Source: a virus
Virus record (IMG/VR): IMGVR_UViG_3300020172_001010
Coordinates: 1-30,831 of that record
Direction: 5' to 3' (one strand)
DNA: 30,831 bases
In this document: positions 5,208-11,557 of the stretch, piece by piece
How the letters are laid out: every line of letters starts with the position of its first letter
Position numbering within the stretch: position 1 is the stretch's first letter
Program-made: the position numbers and the translations under genes
Notes under the pieces: model-generated
Databases searched by the model: none
The model's input: only the letters and a program-made list of their open reading frames with translations
Told to the model about the DNA's origin: nothing

Positions 5208-5876
5208 ATGAAAATACTAATAGCTTGTGAAGAAAGTCAAGCAGTAACCATTGAGTTTAGAAAGTTGGGTATAGAAGCATTTAGTTGTGATTTACTGCCT
5301 TGTTCTGGAGGGCATCCAGAATGGCATTACCAAAAAGATATATTTGATGTTATAGATATGGGTTGGGATTGTATGATTGCTTTTCCACCTTGTACTCATT
5401 TAACCGTATCAGGAGCAAGGCACTTTGAACAAAAGCGAAAAGATGGCAGACAACAACAAGGTATTGATTTTTTTATGGCAATGATAAATGCACCAATAAA
5501 ACATATTGCAGTTGAAAATCCAATAGGTATAATGAGTACTGAATATCGGAAGCCAAATCAAATAATTCAACCTTATTACTTTGGTGACCCATTCCAAAAA
5601 ACTACTTGCTTGTGGCTTAAAAACTTACCAATGTTGCAATATAATTTAGAGCCTAATTTATTTGAGCAATCAGTTACAGCAACAAAAGATAAAGGGGAGT
5701 TTGTAGAATTTATGTCGAAAAAAGGGGTTATGAAAAAGCAATCTAAATGGTATTTTGATGCACTTAAAAACGCAAAAACAAAAGAAGAACGCTCAACAAT
5801 AAGAAGTAAAACATTTCGAGGTATTGCAAACGCAATGGCAACACAATGGAGTAAATATTTAATCAATCAATTATGA
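5208..5876 (+). CDS. DNA cytosine methyltransferase-like protein
   Basis: 222 residues. It resembles phage proteins annotated as C5-cytosine methyltransferases. Visible are an N-terminal cofactor-like segment (ILIACEESQAVTIEFRKLGIEAFSCDL), FPPCTHLT (Pro-Cys at 61-62, the position of the catalytic Cys) and AVENPIG (Glu103-Asn104-Pro105, in place of the usual ENV). The motif order is correct, but the usual C-terminal motifs and target-recognition domain are short or absent, so activity or specificity may differ. It overlaps the AP2-like gene (ATGA), which in turn overlaps a complete C5 methyltransferase gene. Probable role: DNA modification or base-modification chemistry. Moderate certainty. 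Confidence 0.7.
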   Translation: MKILIACEESQAVTIEFRKLGIEAFSCDLLPCSGGHPEWHYQKDIFDVIDMGWDCMIAFPPCTHLTVSGARHFEQKRKDGRQQQGIDFFMAMINAPIKHIAVENPIGIMSTEYRKPNQIIQPYYFGDPFQKTTCLWLKNLPMLQYNLEPNLFEQSVTATKDKGEFVEFMSKKGVMKKQSKWYFDALKNAKTKEERSTIRSKTFRGIANAMATQWSKYLINQL

Positions 5877-6109
5877 ATTACGGACAAAGAAAAACAGCCA
5901 CAAGGCTAAAAGAAGATACTGGATTTAAATATGTTTATTGTATCATCAATCGGTCAGGGCTTAAATGCTACGAAGCTAAAGTAAGAATAAATGGAAAAGA
6001 TACTTGCTATTACTTTGAAACTGCACGAGAGGCAGCGAAAAAGGTAGATTTAGAACTAATTAAAGCAGGTAGGAAACCTATTAATGGAATTTTAAGTAAA
6101 GCGATATGA
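5873..6109 (+). CDS. AP2-like DNA-binding protein, 78 aa
   Basis: 78 residues resembling the AP2/ERF-type DNA-binding module found in phage homing endonucleases and integrases: YVYCIINRSGLKCYEAKVRINGKDTCYYFETAREAAKKVDLELIKAGRKPING. No nuclease domain is present. It is translationally coupled to the methyltransferase genes on both sides (ATGA at 5873 and 6106). It could be a remnant of a mobile endonuclease or a small DNA-binding subunit guiding the neighbouring methyltransferases. Both options are inference. Confidence 0.65.
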   Translation: MNYGQRKTATRLKEDTGFKYVYCIINRSGLKCYEAKVRINGKDTCYYFETAREAAKKVDLELIKAGRKPINGILSKAI

Positions 6110-6951
6110 ACGTATTAAGTTTATTTGATGGGATGAGTTGCGGTCAGATAGCCCTAAATCGTGCAGGTATTAAATATGATAATTATTTTGCATCTGAAAT
6201 AAAAAAACACGCAATACAATGTACTATGGATAATTACCCTGATACCATACAATTGGGGGATGTAACAAAAATAAATGCAAAAGACTTACCTAAAATAGAT
6301 TTATTAATAGGTGGCAGCCCTTGTCAAGACTTTAGCAGAGCTAATAATACAAGGGATGGTTTAAAAGGGACTAAATCAATGTTGTTTTACGAGTATGTAA
6401 GGTTATTAGAAGAATTAAAACCTAAATATTTTTTACTTGAAAATGTAATAATGGATGAATTAGGTTATGCAACAATTAGTAATATTTTAGGGATTGAGCC
6501 AGTTAGAATATGTGGGTCAAGAGCTAGTGCAGCGTTAAGAGATAGATTGTATTGGACAAATATTGGGCCTAAATTTACTGATTTATTTGGAGGTATTAAA
6601 TGTGCAATACCACAACCTAAAGACAAAAAAATAATGTTAAATGATATATTAGAGTATGGGTACTCTGATAAATATAAACATACTTGTTTAAATACATCTT
6701 GTGGAGTAAGCCCATCACAAAGATATATGTTACATAGAGCAAATACAACAGGAATGACAACTATAATATATAATGATATAAATTTTGATAAATCAAAAGG
6801 AGTTAGATATTGTACACAAAATGAATTAGAAATATTACATAATATCCCGACTGGATATACTCGTAATTTAAGTAAAAGACAAGCTGGTAATTTAATTGGG
6901 GTTGGTTGGACAATAGATATTATAGCACATATTTTCGGATATATTAAGTAA
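6106..6951 (+). CDS. C5-cytosine DNA methyltransferase (DNMT3-like)
   Basis: 281 residues with a full set of C5 methyltransferase motifs: I VLSLFDGMSCGQIAL (3-17, S-adenosylmethionine binding), IV GGSPCQDFS (catalytic Cys73), VI LLENV (Glu112), VIII ALRDRLYW (Arg145, Arg147), and X AGNLIGVGWTIDIIAHIF near the C-terminus. It transfers a methyl group to carbon 5 of cytosine in a specific DNA site and would protect phage DNA or mark it. The N-terminal wording (SLFDGMSCGQIAL) is typical of phage DNMT3-like enzymes. No partner restriction enzyme is encoded nearby. Recognition site unknown. Confidence 0.9.
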   Translation: MNVLSLFDGMSCGQIALNRAGIKYDNYFASEIKKHAIQCTMDNYPDTIQLGDVTKINAKDLPKIDLLIGGSPCQDFSRANNTRDGLKGTKSMLFYEYVRLLEELKPKYFLLENVIMDELGYATISNILGIEPVRICGSRASAALRDRLYWTNIGPKFTDLFGGIKCAIPQPKDKKIMLNDILEYGYSDKYKHTCLNTSCGVSPSQRYMLHRANTTGMTTIIYNDINFDKSKGVRYCTQNELEILHNIPTGYTRNLSKRQAGNLIGVGWTIDIIAHIFGYIK

Positions 6952-7068
6952 AGCGATAGCTTTAAAATAGGCTAACTAACTTAAAGTAATAGCTTTAAAT
7001 TATCGGAATTAATATCGGAATTGTTGCATAAATGAAAAACGTGTTTAAATTTCAATAAAAAATAAATT
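6952..7068. other. Non-coding region with short direct repeats
   Basis: No gene is visible. It holds ATAGCTTTAAA twice (6956-6966 and 6989-6999) and TATCGGAATT twice (7001-7010 and 7013-7022). It precedes the promoter of the replication-type HTH genes. An origin or regulator-binding region is possible but unproven. Confidence 0.4.
7001..7022 (+). repeat. Tandem 10-base direct repeat TATCGGAATT
   Basis: Two identical copies 12 bases apart, about one DNA turn, so bound proteins would lie on the same face. They sit 47 bases upstream of the -33 box at 7069. Candidate iterons or activator sites. Confidence 0.5.
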
Positions 7069-7098
7069 TTGATAAGTGGAATTAAATAGTTAATTTTG
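7069..7098 (+). promoter_or_regulatory. Perfect consensus promoter
   Basis: TTG (7069-7071; TTTTG in context), 19-base spacer, TAATTTTG (7091-7098). No A or B palindrome, so it probably works without phage factors and may be an immediate-early promoter. Predicted start about 7103, leaving a leader of about 100 bases. Confidence 0.75.
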
Positions 7099-7102
7099 CA
7101 TA

Positions 7103-7192
7103 AACGAAGTTGACAGCGTTTCAAAGCAAAGAAATTCATAATTAGTAGTAGCCTTGTACTCTGTCAACATTAGTCAAGGCTATTTTTATTTT
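7103..7192 (+). ncRNA. Structured leader or small RNA with terminator and pseudoknot pairing
   Basis: About 90 bases between the predicted start and a terminator. GTTGACAG (7109-7116) is perfectly complementary to CTGTCAAC (7161-7168), which lies inside the loop of the terminator hairpin (7149-7182). The two stems can form together as a pseudoknot or exclude each other. Either a free small RNA or an attenuator controlling 7202-8175 would fit. Not a family I recognise. Confidence 0.55.
7149..7192 (+). terminator. Intrinsic terminator or attenuator
   Basis: TAGCCTTG (7149-7156) pairs with CAAGGCTA (7175-7182), 18-base loop, then TTTTTATTTT. It lies 10 bases before the ATG at 7202, so it stands between the promoter and the gene, as an attenuator does. 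Confidence 0.7.
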
Positions 7193-7201
7193 AAATTAAT
7201 T

Positions 7202-7504
7202 ATGAATCAACAAACTATACAATCTTTAATAGAAAAATATAAGCACATAGATGGGTCAAAAGACTTTATTATATTGGCTTATGTATCATTATCTAATAAA
7301 TATAAACAAGCAAGAATTAAGCAGTTTATAAAAGGGGTTTTAAATCAAGAACATTTTAACGAATATATTTTAATTACTAATGAATCATTAGAAAATATGA
7401 TTATACATTGGGAAAAAGTATATATTAAAAAAAGAAGTAATAGTGAAAATCATTTAAGAGAACTATTTACATACAAAGCCCTAAAATTAATGTTAAGTTT
7501 ATAA
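7202..7504 (+). CDS. Protein of unknown function, 100 aa
   Basis: Starts MNQQTIQSLIEKY at the ATG at 7202. An upstream TTG start at 7154 would place the start inside the terminator and is rejected. Predicted mostly helical, basic (KYKQARIKQFIKG; VYIKKRSNSENHLREL). It stops two bases before the HTH gene at 7507 and shares the attenuated transcript. Possibly a partner of the replication-type protein that follows. No family recognised. Confidence 0.65.
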   Translation: MNQQTIQSLIEKYKHIDGSKDFIILAYVSLSNKYKQARIKQFIKGVLNQEHFNEYILITNESLENMIIHWEKVYIKKRSNSENHLRELFTYKALKLMLSL

Positions 7505-7506
7505 AA

Positions 7507-8175
7507 ATGACTAAAGGATTACAACATTTTAACTTTCTAAATTTTTGCTTTATGGCGAAAAGGCAGTATGTTAATTCTGTTGTTTTAGGCTCTTTAAATC
7601 AAATATCAAAGAAACTTAATATATCAGACTACCTTTGCAGGACTTATGTAAACTATGGGCTTAAAAATGGGCTTATCGTTAAAATAAAAGGCGGTTATGT
7701 CTTTGCTAAATATGAAGAAGTATTTAAGCACATCGGATTAGAAAACCCTAAAATTTATTCATTTTGCAAATTTGGTAATTTTCAGCAACTATTAGAACGT
7801 AACACCTATGCAATCGCAAGGGCAAATTTTAAACAACAAGAATTTATTATAAAACAAAAAACAAGATACTTCACGATTAAGAATAAGATTGAAACAGGAA
7901 AATACATCAAGAAAGCAGATATTCGCTTTTTCAATAGCAAGTGTGTTCAATCAGTAAACAAATCAATAGTAACTGGACAAAAACATTTAAGCAACCTTTT
8001 AGGACTTTCACAAGGTAAGGCTTATAAATTATTAATTAAGTGGGTAGAGTTAGGTTTTATAACTCGTAAGGTATCCTTTTCTAAAAACTTTGACCGATTT
8101 GAAGATAACCGATTATTAAGGTTAGAAATAGGTAACTTTATTTGTGATGGTAGTGTAATCAAACTATTAGTATAG
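7507..8175 (+). CDS. Winged-helix DNA-binding protein, probable replication initiator
   Basis: 222 residues, or 207 if the ATG at 7552 (MAKRQYVNSVV) is the true start. Two helix-turn-helix-like regions are visible: LNQISKKLNISDYLCRTYVNYGLKNGLIVKIKGGYVFAKY near the N-terminus, and GQKHLSNLLGLSQGKAYKLLIKWVELGFITRK near residues 157-188. Two winged helices around a basic linker (KQKTRYFTIKNKIETGKYIKK) are typical of phage replication initiators and transcription regulators of Bacteroidota phages. It follows direct repeats and a structured leader, as many initiator genes do. Alternatively it is the regulator of the palindromic promoters. Confidence 0.6.
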   Translation: MTKGLQHFNFLNFCFMAKRQYVNSVVLGSLNQISKKLNISDYLCRTYVNYGLKNGLIVKIKGGYVFAKYEEVFKHIGLENPKIYSFCKFGNFQQLLERNTYAIARANFKQQEFIIKQKTRYFTIKNKIETGKYIKKADIRFFNSKCVQSVNKSIVTGQKHLSNLLGLSQGKAYKLLIKWVELGFITRKVSFSKNFDRFEDNRLLRLEIGNFICDGSVIKLLV

Positions 8176-8228
8176 GTTGTGGTGATAAGATGTATTAGTA
8201 GTAACATATATTTAAAAAAGGGCTTAAA

Positions 8229-8426
8229 ATGGATTTAAAACGACTAAAAGAGCAATTCCCTTACATTATACCAAAGTCAGAAAATTGGTATTATAATGAG
8301 AATACTAAAAGGTGGATTAGTGCAAAGAACTTGCCATCGTATTTATCCTTTATAATAACTAATGAAATTGATAAGAGTAAAAGTAAGTTTAAGCAGGTAG
8401 ATAGTTTTAAGCAAAAAAGGAAGTAG
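8229..8426 (+). CDS. Small basic protein of unknown function, 65 aa
   Basis: MDLKRLKEQFPYIIPKSENWYYNENTKRWISAKNLP..., with a Lys-rich tail ending FKQKRK. It may bind nucleic acid, but no family is recognised. It is the last gene before palindrome A3, 53 bases after the HTH gene, and probably on the same transcript. Confidence 0.6.
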   Translation: MDLKRLKEQFPYIIPKSENWYYNENTKRWISAKNLPSYLSFIITNEIDKSKSKFKQVDSFKQKRK

Positions 8427-8428
8427 TT

Positions 8429-8490
8429 ATTTAGAAGCGTTCTAAATTGCAAATAAAAGATACAACCTATTAAAACCCTTTGTATATTCG
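8429..8490 (+). promoter_or_regulatory. Palindrome A3 and promoter of recombination operon
   Basis: ATTTAGAA-GCG-TTCTAAAT (8429-8447, perfect 8-base arms) followed by TGCAAATAA exactly as at A2. A near-consensus -7 box TATATTCG (8483-8490) starts 36 bases after the palindrome; no TTG lies at the -33 position, which suggests dependence on an activator. First gene starts at 8511. Confidence 0.65.
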
Positions 8491-8510
8491 CTTATTCAAA
8501 CAAACAAAAT

Positions 8511-8762
8511 ATGATAAACGATTTAGAACTAACAACGGTAATAGATGCACAAGGTGTATTGACGCCAGTATTCAATGATGAAGATAATGCTTTATTAGAT
8601 AGTCGCATCGCAGATTATAATGAGCATTTATTTCGTACAATGTCAATGGATTTTTTTAACGTTTCATTCTTATCGCAGAAACTGGCAATTATTGATAGGA
8701 TGAAATTTTATAACCATCCCGATTTACAAGAATTTATAACAACATTACAAGATGAATTATAG
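8511..8762 (+). CDS. Protein of unknown function, 83 aa
   Basis: MINDLELTTVIDAQGVLTPVFNDEDNALLDSRIADYNEH..., acidic. First gene of the operon that carries the ERF recombinase. The C-terminus (KFYNHPDLQEFITTLQDEL) overlaps the next gene by 11 bases. No domain recognised. Confidence 0.7.
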   Translation: MINDLELTTVIDAQGVLTPVFNDEDNALLDSRIADYNEHLFRTMSMDFFNVSFLSQKLAIIDRMKFYNHPDLQEFITTLQDEL

Positions 8763-8982
8763 ACTTAAAAAAGTGCAGTCACTTCAAGATTACGAGGTAA
8801 TGCTTGTAAACCTTGCTCGTAGGCAAAAGGTAAGTATTGAATACTTGCAGAGCCACAATATGCACAACGACCCTTACAATGGGATAACCTTTCATTCAAA
8901 GAATTTAGGAACGTATGCACTAATAAAAGCGAGATTAAGAAACCGAGTAAACACACTACTAAAAGAACTAAGCTATGAATAA
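8752..8982 (+). CDS. Basic protein of unknown function, 76 aa
   Basis: MNYRLKKVQSLQDYEVMLVNLARRQKVSIEYLQSHN... with helical, basic ends (KARLRNRVNTLLKELSYE). Overlaps both neighbours, so it is part of the recombination operon. Possible nucleic-acid binding, unproven. Confidence 0.68.
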   Translation: MNYRLKKVQSLQDYEVMLVNLARRQKVSIEYLQSHNMHNDPYNGITFHSKNLGTYALIKARLRNRVNTLLKELSYE

Positions 8983-9139
8983 ACGATTAGAAAAGGTTAC
9001 ACGACTAACTAACCAAGCAAGAGCCGATAGAAACGCTGAAAAGGTGTTACAAGGCGAGTATTTAAAGTACCAAATAAGAGAAAGAGAAAACGAACAATTT
9101 ACTAAACAATTACAACGATGCAGACAAGCGACAAATTAG
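8975..9139 (+). CDS. Small charged helical protein, 54 aa
   Basis: MNKRLEKVTRLTNQARADRN..., ending QLQRCRQATN. Almost entirely charged and helical, probable coiled coil. It overlaps the upstream gene by 8 bases and the ERF gene by 22, continuous with the operon's packing. Unknown function. Confidence 0.55.
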   Translation: MNKRLEKVTRLTNQARADRNAEKVLQGEYLKYQIRERENEQFTKQLQRCRQATN

Positions 9140-9648
9140 AACAACTACCAAAGGCACTTTTAGAGTTCCATAAAAAAGTAGGTAAGATTATCAAATCAGA
9201 TAATAACCCTTTCTTTAAATCGAAGTACGCTTCATTAGCTACGATATTAGACGTTATTACAGAGCCATTGACAGATTGTGGCTTAATTATTATTCAGTTC
9301 CCTACTGGCTTGTATCAACTTACTACGAGGTTACAACATACATCAGGAGAGTATATGGAAAGCACTTATGAGATGCAACCAGTAAAACATAGCCCACAAG
9401 ATGCAGGTAGTGTGATAACCTACCAGAGAAGATATGCAATAGGGGCTATTCTTAACCTTAACATTGATGAGGATGATGATGGTAACAAAGCAAGTCAAGG
9501 GGATAAATTGGATAAGAACGTAATTGATTTAATTGCTAAAGCCGATAGCGTACAAGAGTTAGAAAAGGTATTTTTGAATAATAAGAACTTACATAAGAAT
9601 AACGAGTTTTTAAAATTGGTAAAAGAGAAAAAAGAATTTTTACAATAA
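9118..9648 (+). CDS. ERF-family single-strand annealing recombinase
   Basis: 176 residues. Signature segments of the ERF superfamily (phage P22 Erf type) are clear: KSDNNPFFKSKYASLATILDVI (27-47), QHTSGEYMESTYEMQP (73-88) and DAGSVITYQRRYAIGAILNLNIDEDDDGN (95-123). These proteins anneal complementary single strands during phage recombination and genome circularisation or repair. The C-terminal third is variable and helical, as usual. An SSB-like protein (9911), a DnaA domain IV-like protein and NinG lie downstream, making a recombination-replication module. No exonuclease partner is obvious. Confidence 0.9.
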   Translation: MQTSDKLEQLPKALLEFHKKVGKIIKSDNNPFFKSKYASLATILDVITEPLTDCGLIIIQFPTGLYQLTTRLQHTSGEYMESTYEMQPVKHSPQDAGSVITYQRRYAIGAILNLNIDEDDDGNKASQGDKLDKNVIDLIAKADSVQELEKVFLNNKNLHKNNEFLKLVKEKKEFLQ

Positions 9649-9911
9649 TGGATTTTAGCGAATTAGATAATATCGAATTTGAGATAGTAGATGATAGTAA
9701 AATTGAATGGCTATTATCACTCTTAAAGAGTAGTGGACTTTCAAATGAGGTTAAGGAATTGTTAGAGGTGGAACTTGAAACATTTAGTGTAACACCTGAA
9801 AGATTTGAGCAGTTGAGTACGATGATACACAATTCTCAAATAGATATTATCAACGCTGGATTCAATTATAGTCAAACGGATATTAACAGAAAACTTAAAA
9901 AAGAAATATAA
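9648..9911 (+). CDS. Acidic protein of unknown function, 87 aa
   Basis: MDFSELDNIEFEIVDDSKIEWLLSLLKSSGL..., acidic N-terminus, basic end (DINRKLKKEI). It sits between ERF and the SSB-like gene with TAATG junctions on both sides, so expression is tightly linked to them. Could be an accessory factor of annealing or an exonuclease inhibitor; nothing in the sequence decides this. Confidence 0.68.
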   Translation: MDFSELDNIEFEIVDDSKIEWLLSLLKSSGLSNEVKELLEVELETFSVTPERFEQLSTMIHNSQIDIINAGFNYSQTDINRKLKKEI

Positions 9912-10174
9912 TGGCAGAAAAAAAGTATGTTGGAAATAGCAAGGCTATTAAAGGCAAATTTGGAGTATTTTACAACCTATCAATGAAGTTAACTGATTTA
10001 GAAAAGTTACCTACCAATGATAAAGGTTACATTCGAGTAACAATGAGTGAACTAAAAGAGCCTGATAAGTTCGGGAATACTCATACGCTTTATCACGATG
10101 ATTATGTGCCAAAAGCAAAGAGTAACGATGCAAACGAGGATATTGCAGAAGATTTAAATTCACTACCATTTTAA
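9911..10174 (+). CDS. Compact SSB-like protein with acidic-hydrophobic tail
   Basis: 87 residues. The first about 60 residues (VGNSKAIKGKFGVFYNLSMKLTDLEKLPTNDKGYIRVTMSEL) have the alternating pattern of a small beta barrel, and the C-terminus is acidic and ends in DLNSLPF. The ending parallels the DDDIPF tip by which bacterial single-strand binding proteins dock partner enzymes. With ERF two genes upstream, a role in coating single-stranded DNA is reasonable. It is shorter than standard SSBs (about 110 or more residues), so the OB-fold call is an inference. Confidence 0.55.
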   Translation: MAEKKYVGNSKAIKGKFGVFYNLSMKLTDLEKLPTNDKGYIRVTMSELKEPDKFGNTHTLYHDDYVPKAKSNDANEDIAEDLNSLPF

Positions 10175-10183
10175 TTTTAACAA

Positions 10184-10199
10184 GCCCCTTAAGTGGGGC
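10184..10199 (+). other. GC-rich hairpin between genes
   Basis: GCCCC (10184-10188) and GGGGC (10195-10199) with a 6-base loop, the most GC-rich stretch nearby. No U-run follows, so it is not a standard terminator. It lies 14 bases before the ATG at 10214 and may affect RNA stability or translation. Confidence 0.5.
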
Positions 10200-10213
10200 A
10201 TAACCTTAAACAA

Positions 10214-10408
10214 ATGAAAACACAATTAGAACTAATTAAAAACCACCTTGAAATATACGGGAATATAACAAGTTGGGAAGCAATCCAACATTACAGGATA
10301 ACAAGACTTGCTCATTATATCCACGTTTTACGAAATGAGGGTAAAATAATAATAAGCGAAAGAGTAGAAAGTAACGGAAAGAATTTTGTAAACTATAAAT
10401 TAAACTAA
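10214..10408 (+). CDS. Helix-turn-helix protein (HTH_39-like), 64 aa
   Basis: 64 residues from the ATG at 10214; the GTG at 10193 lies inside the hairpin stem region and is rejected. Pattern MKTQLELIKNHLEIYGNITSWEAIQHYRITRLAHYIHVLRNEG then KNFVNYKLN matches the short phage winged-helix family HTH_39. It probably binds DNA or acts as a small regulator. Followed by the DnaA-like gene with a TAATG junction. It is one candidate to recognise the A or B palindromes. Confidence 0.75.
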   Translation: MKTQLELIKNHLEIYGNITSWEAIQHYRITRLAHYIHVLRNEGKIIISERVESNGKNFVNYKLN

Positions 10409-10839
10409 TGTATATAAACGCAGATGAACTCTTTAAACTGGTAGGAATAACACCAACTAAAGAGGCAGTAAACCTTATCAATGATAGGTTTTACATTAGG
10501 AATAAGATTGTCCAATTACATTCGGTAGAATCAATTATAGATATCATCACGGAGGTTGCAAAGGTAAATGGATTATCGTACACGGAGGTAAAGAATAACT
10601 GCCGAAAACGTATAGTAGTAGATACACGAGCAGAAGCAACCTATGTATTAAACCTTTTAGGTTTCAGGGATTGCGAAATTAGGCGAGTATTTGGGAAAGA
10701 CCATTCTACTATCAACTATTACCGAGATAGAATAAAAGACCAAATGAGTATTGATTCAAGATATAAGGTAAGTTTTTACAATAGATACTGCCATATTTTA
10801 GAACGATTCCAAATAGCAAATAATTTGAATATGAATTGA
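10408..10839 (+). CDS. DnaA domain IV-like DNA-binding protein
   Basis: 143 residues. Residues 66-112 (RKRIVVDTRAEATYVLNLLGFRDCEIRRVFGKDHSTINYYRDRIK) match the C-terminal domain of DnaA, including the signature GxDHST (96-101) that reads the DnaA box. The AAA+ ATPase domain is absent. The N-terminal 50 residues are separate and unrecognised. The protein may bind DnaA-box-like sites to start phage replication or recruit host factors. Palindrome A5 lies in its last codons (about 130-136) as a promoter for the next operon. Confidence 0.75.
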   Translation: MYINADELFKLVGITPTKEAVNLINDRFYIRNKIVQLHSVESIIDIITEVAKVNGLSYTEVKNNCRKRIVVDTRAEATYVLNLLGFRDCEIRRVFGKDHSTINYYRDRIKDQMSIDSRYKVSFYNRYCHILERFQIANNLNMN

Positions 10840-10856
10840 AATATTACCGATATTTG
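10796..10856 (+). promoter_or_regulatory. Palindrome A5 (variant) and promoter inside a gene end
   Basis: TTTTAGAACGATTCCAAAT (10796-10814) matches the A consensus at 17 of 19 bases and is followed by AGCAAATAA, like A2 and A3. A 7-of-8 -7 match, GATATTTG (10849-10856), starts 35 bases after the palindrome. It would start transcription about 25 bases before the ATG at 10884. The site overlaps coding sequence, so some matches are constrained by the protein. Confidence 0.5.
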
Positions 10857-10883
10857 AAAAAACAAACGAAAAACCTAAACAAA

Positions 10884-11195
10884 ATGAACAAGCAAGAACT
10901 CAAAGAATTTATAGATAGAATCACGCAAGGTCGTAAGCTATCTTTTGAAGTGTACAACGCTACACGCATTGAAAATGATGAGATTGATGTTATTAACGTC
11001 GAAATTGATGTGCAAGGTGAAGAGTACGAATTTCACTATAAGACCGATACATTTATAGATTGGGCATTTAGCGAGGGATTGCATAAGTTTAACTGGTTTG
11101 GAGGGGAAAAAGAAATGAGTAGAGAAAATTGGATAAACTTAACAGAAGATGAAAGCCTAATACCTTACACTAAAATGTTTTTATTTGAATTATGA
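10884..11195 (+). CDS. Protein of unknown function, 103 aa
   Basis: MNKQELKEFIDRITQGRKLSFEVYNATR..., starting at the ATG at 10884 after AAACAAA; a TTG start at 10836 is judged unlikely. Alternating strands and a tryptophan-rich C-terminal part (DWAFSEGLHKFNWFGGEKEM) suggest a small alpha-beta domain. It overlaps the next gene as ATGA. First gene downstream of A5. Confidence 0.68.
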   Translation: MNKQELKEFIDRITQGRKLSFEVYNATRIENDEIDVINVEIDVQGEEYEFHYKTDTFIDWAFSEGLHKFNWFGGEKEMSRENWINLTEDESLIPYTKMFLFEL

Positions 11196-11557
11196 AATCG
11201 GAAATTAAACAAGGCTTTGTAAGAGTATATTGCAGAGCCTTTGATATAGGAGCAGAGCAAACGGAATTAATGCTTACACTTGTTCAAGAACCTAAATGGA
11301 AAAGCAAAACTGAAACTGCAATAAGACTGGCAATAAAGAAGCTATCAGAGTTTAACCCAGAATACCAAAAGGTTCTAATAGAACAAGCAATAGCAGGAGG
11401 TTATCAAGGGCTTGTATTTTCAGATAGTAAACAAAAAGAACAAATATATTTAAAGCAAAATGGAGATAGTAAAATTTCAAGACTCGAAAGGATTATCGCT
11501 TCAGGGAATAATAACATCCAAATCGAAGCATTTAGCAACACTTCGAAACGAGGATAA
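11192..11557 (+). CDS. Replication-region protein of unknown function, 121 aa
   Basis: MKSEIKQGFVRVYCRAFDIGAEQTELMLTLV..., helical, with AIRLAIKKLSEFNPEYQKVLIEQAIAGGYQGLVF in the middle. The last 98 bases are also read in another frame by the next gene, so the C-terminal 32 residues are constrained by two proteins. The region between the SSB-like gene and ninG often holds helicase loaders and their partners in related phages. No family can be named with confidence. Confidence 0.65.
   Translation: MKSEIKQGFVRVYCRAFDIGAEQTELMLTLVQEPKWKSKTETAIRLAIKKLSEFNPEYQKVLIEQAIAGGYQGLVFSDSKQKEQIYLKQNGDSKISRLERIIASGNNNIQIEAFSNTSKRG

Noticed and set aside
5576-5866. Reverse-strand frame of 96 codons inside the 5208 gene
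   Set aside because: Antisense of a coding region with clear methyltransferase motifs; no upstream signals.
10836-10883. TTG start at 10836 for the 10884 gene
   Set aside because: It would start before the predicted -7 box of promoter A5; the ATG at 10884 is better placed.
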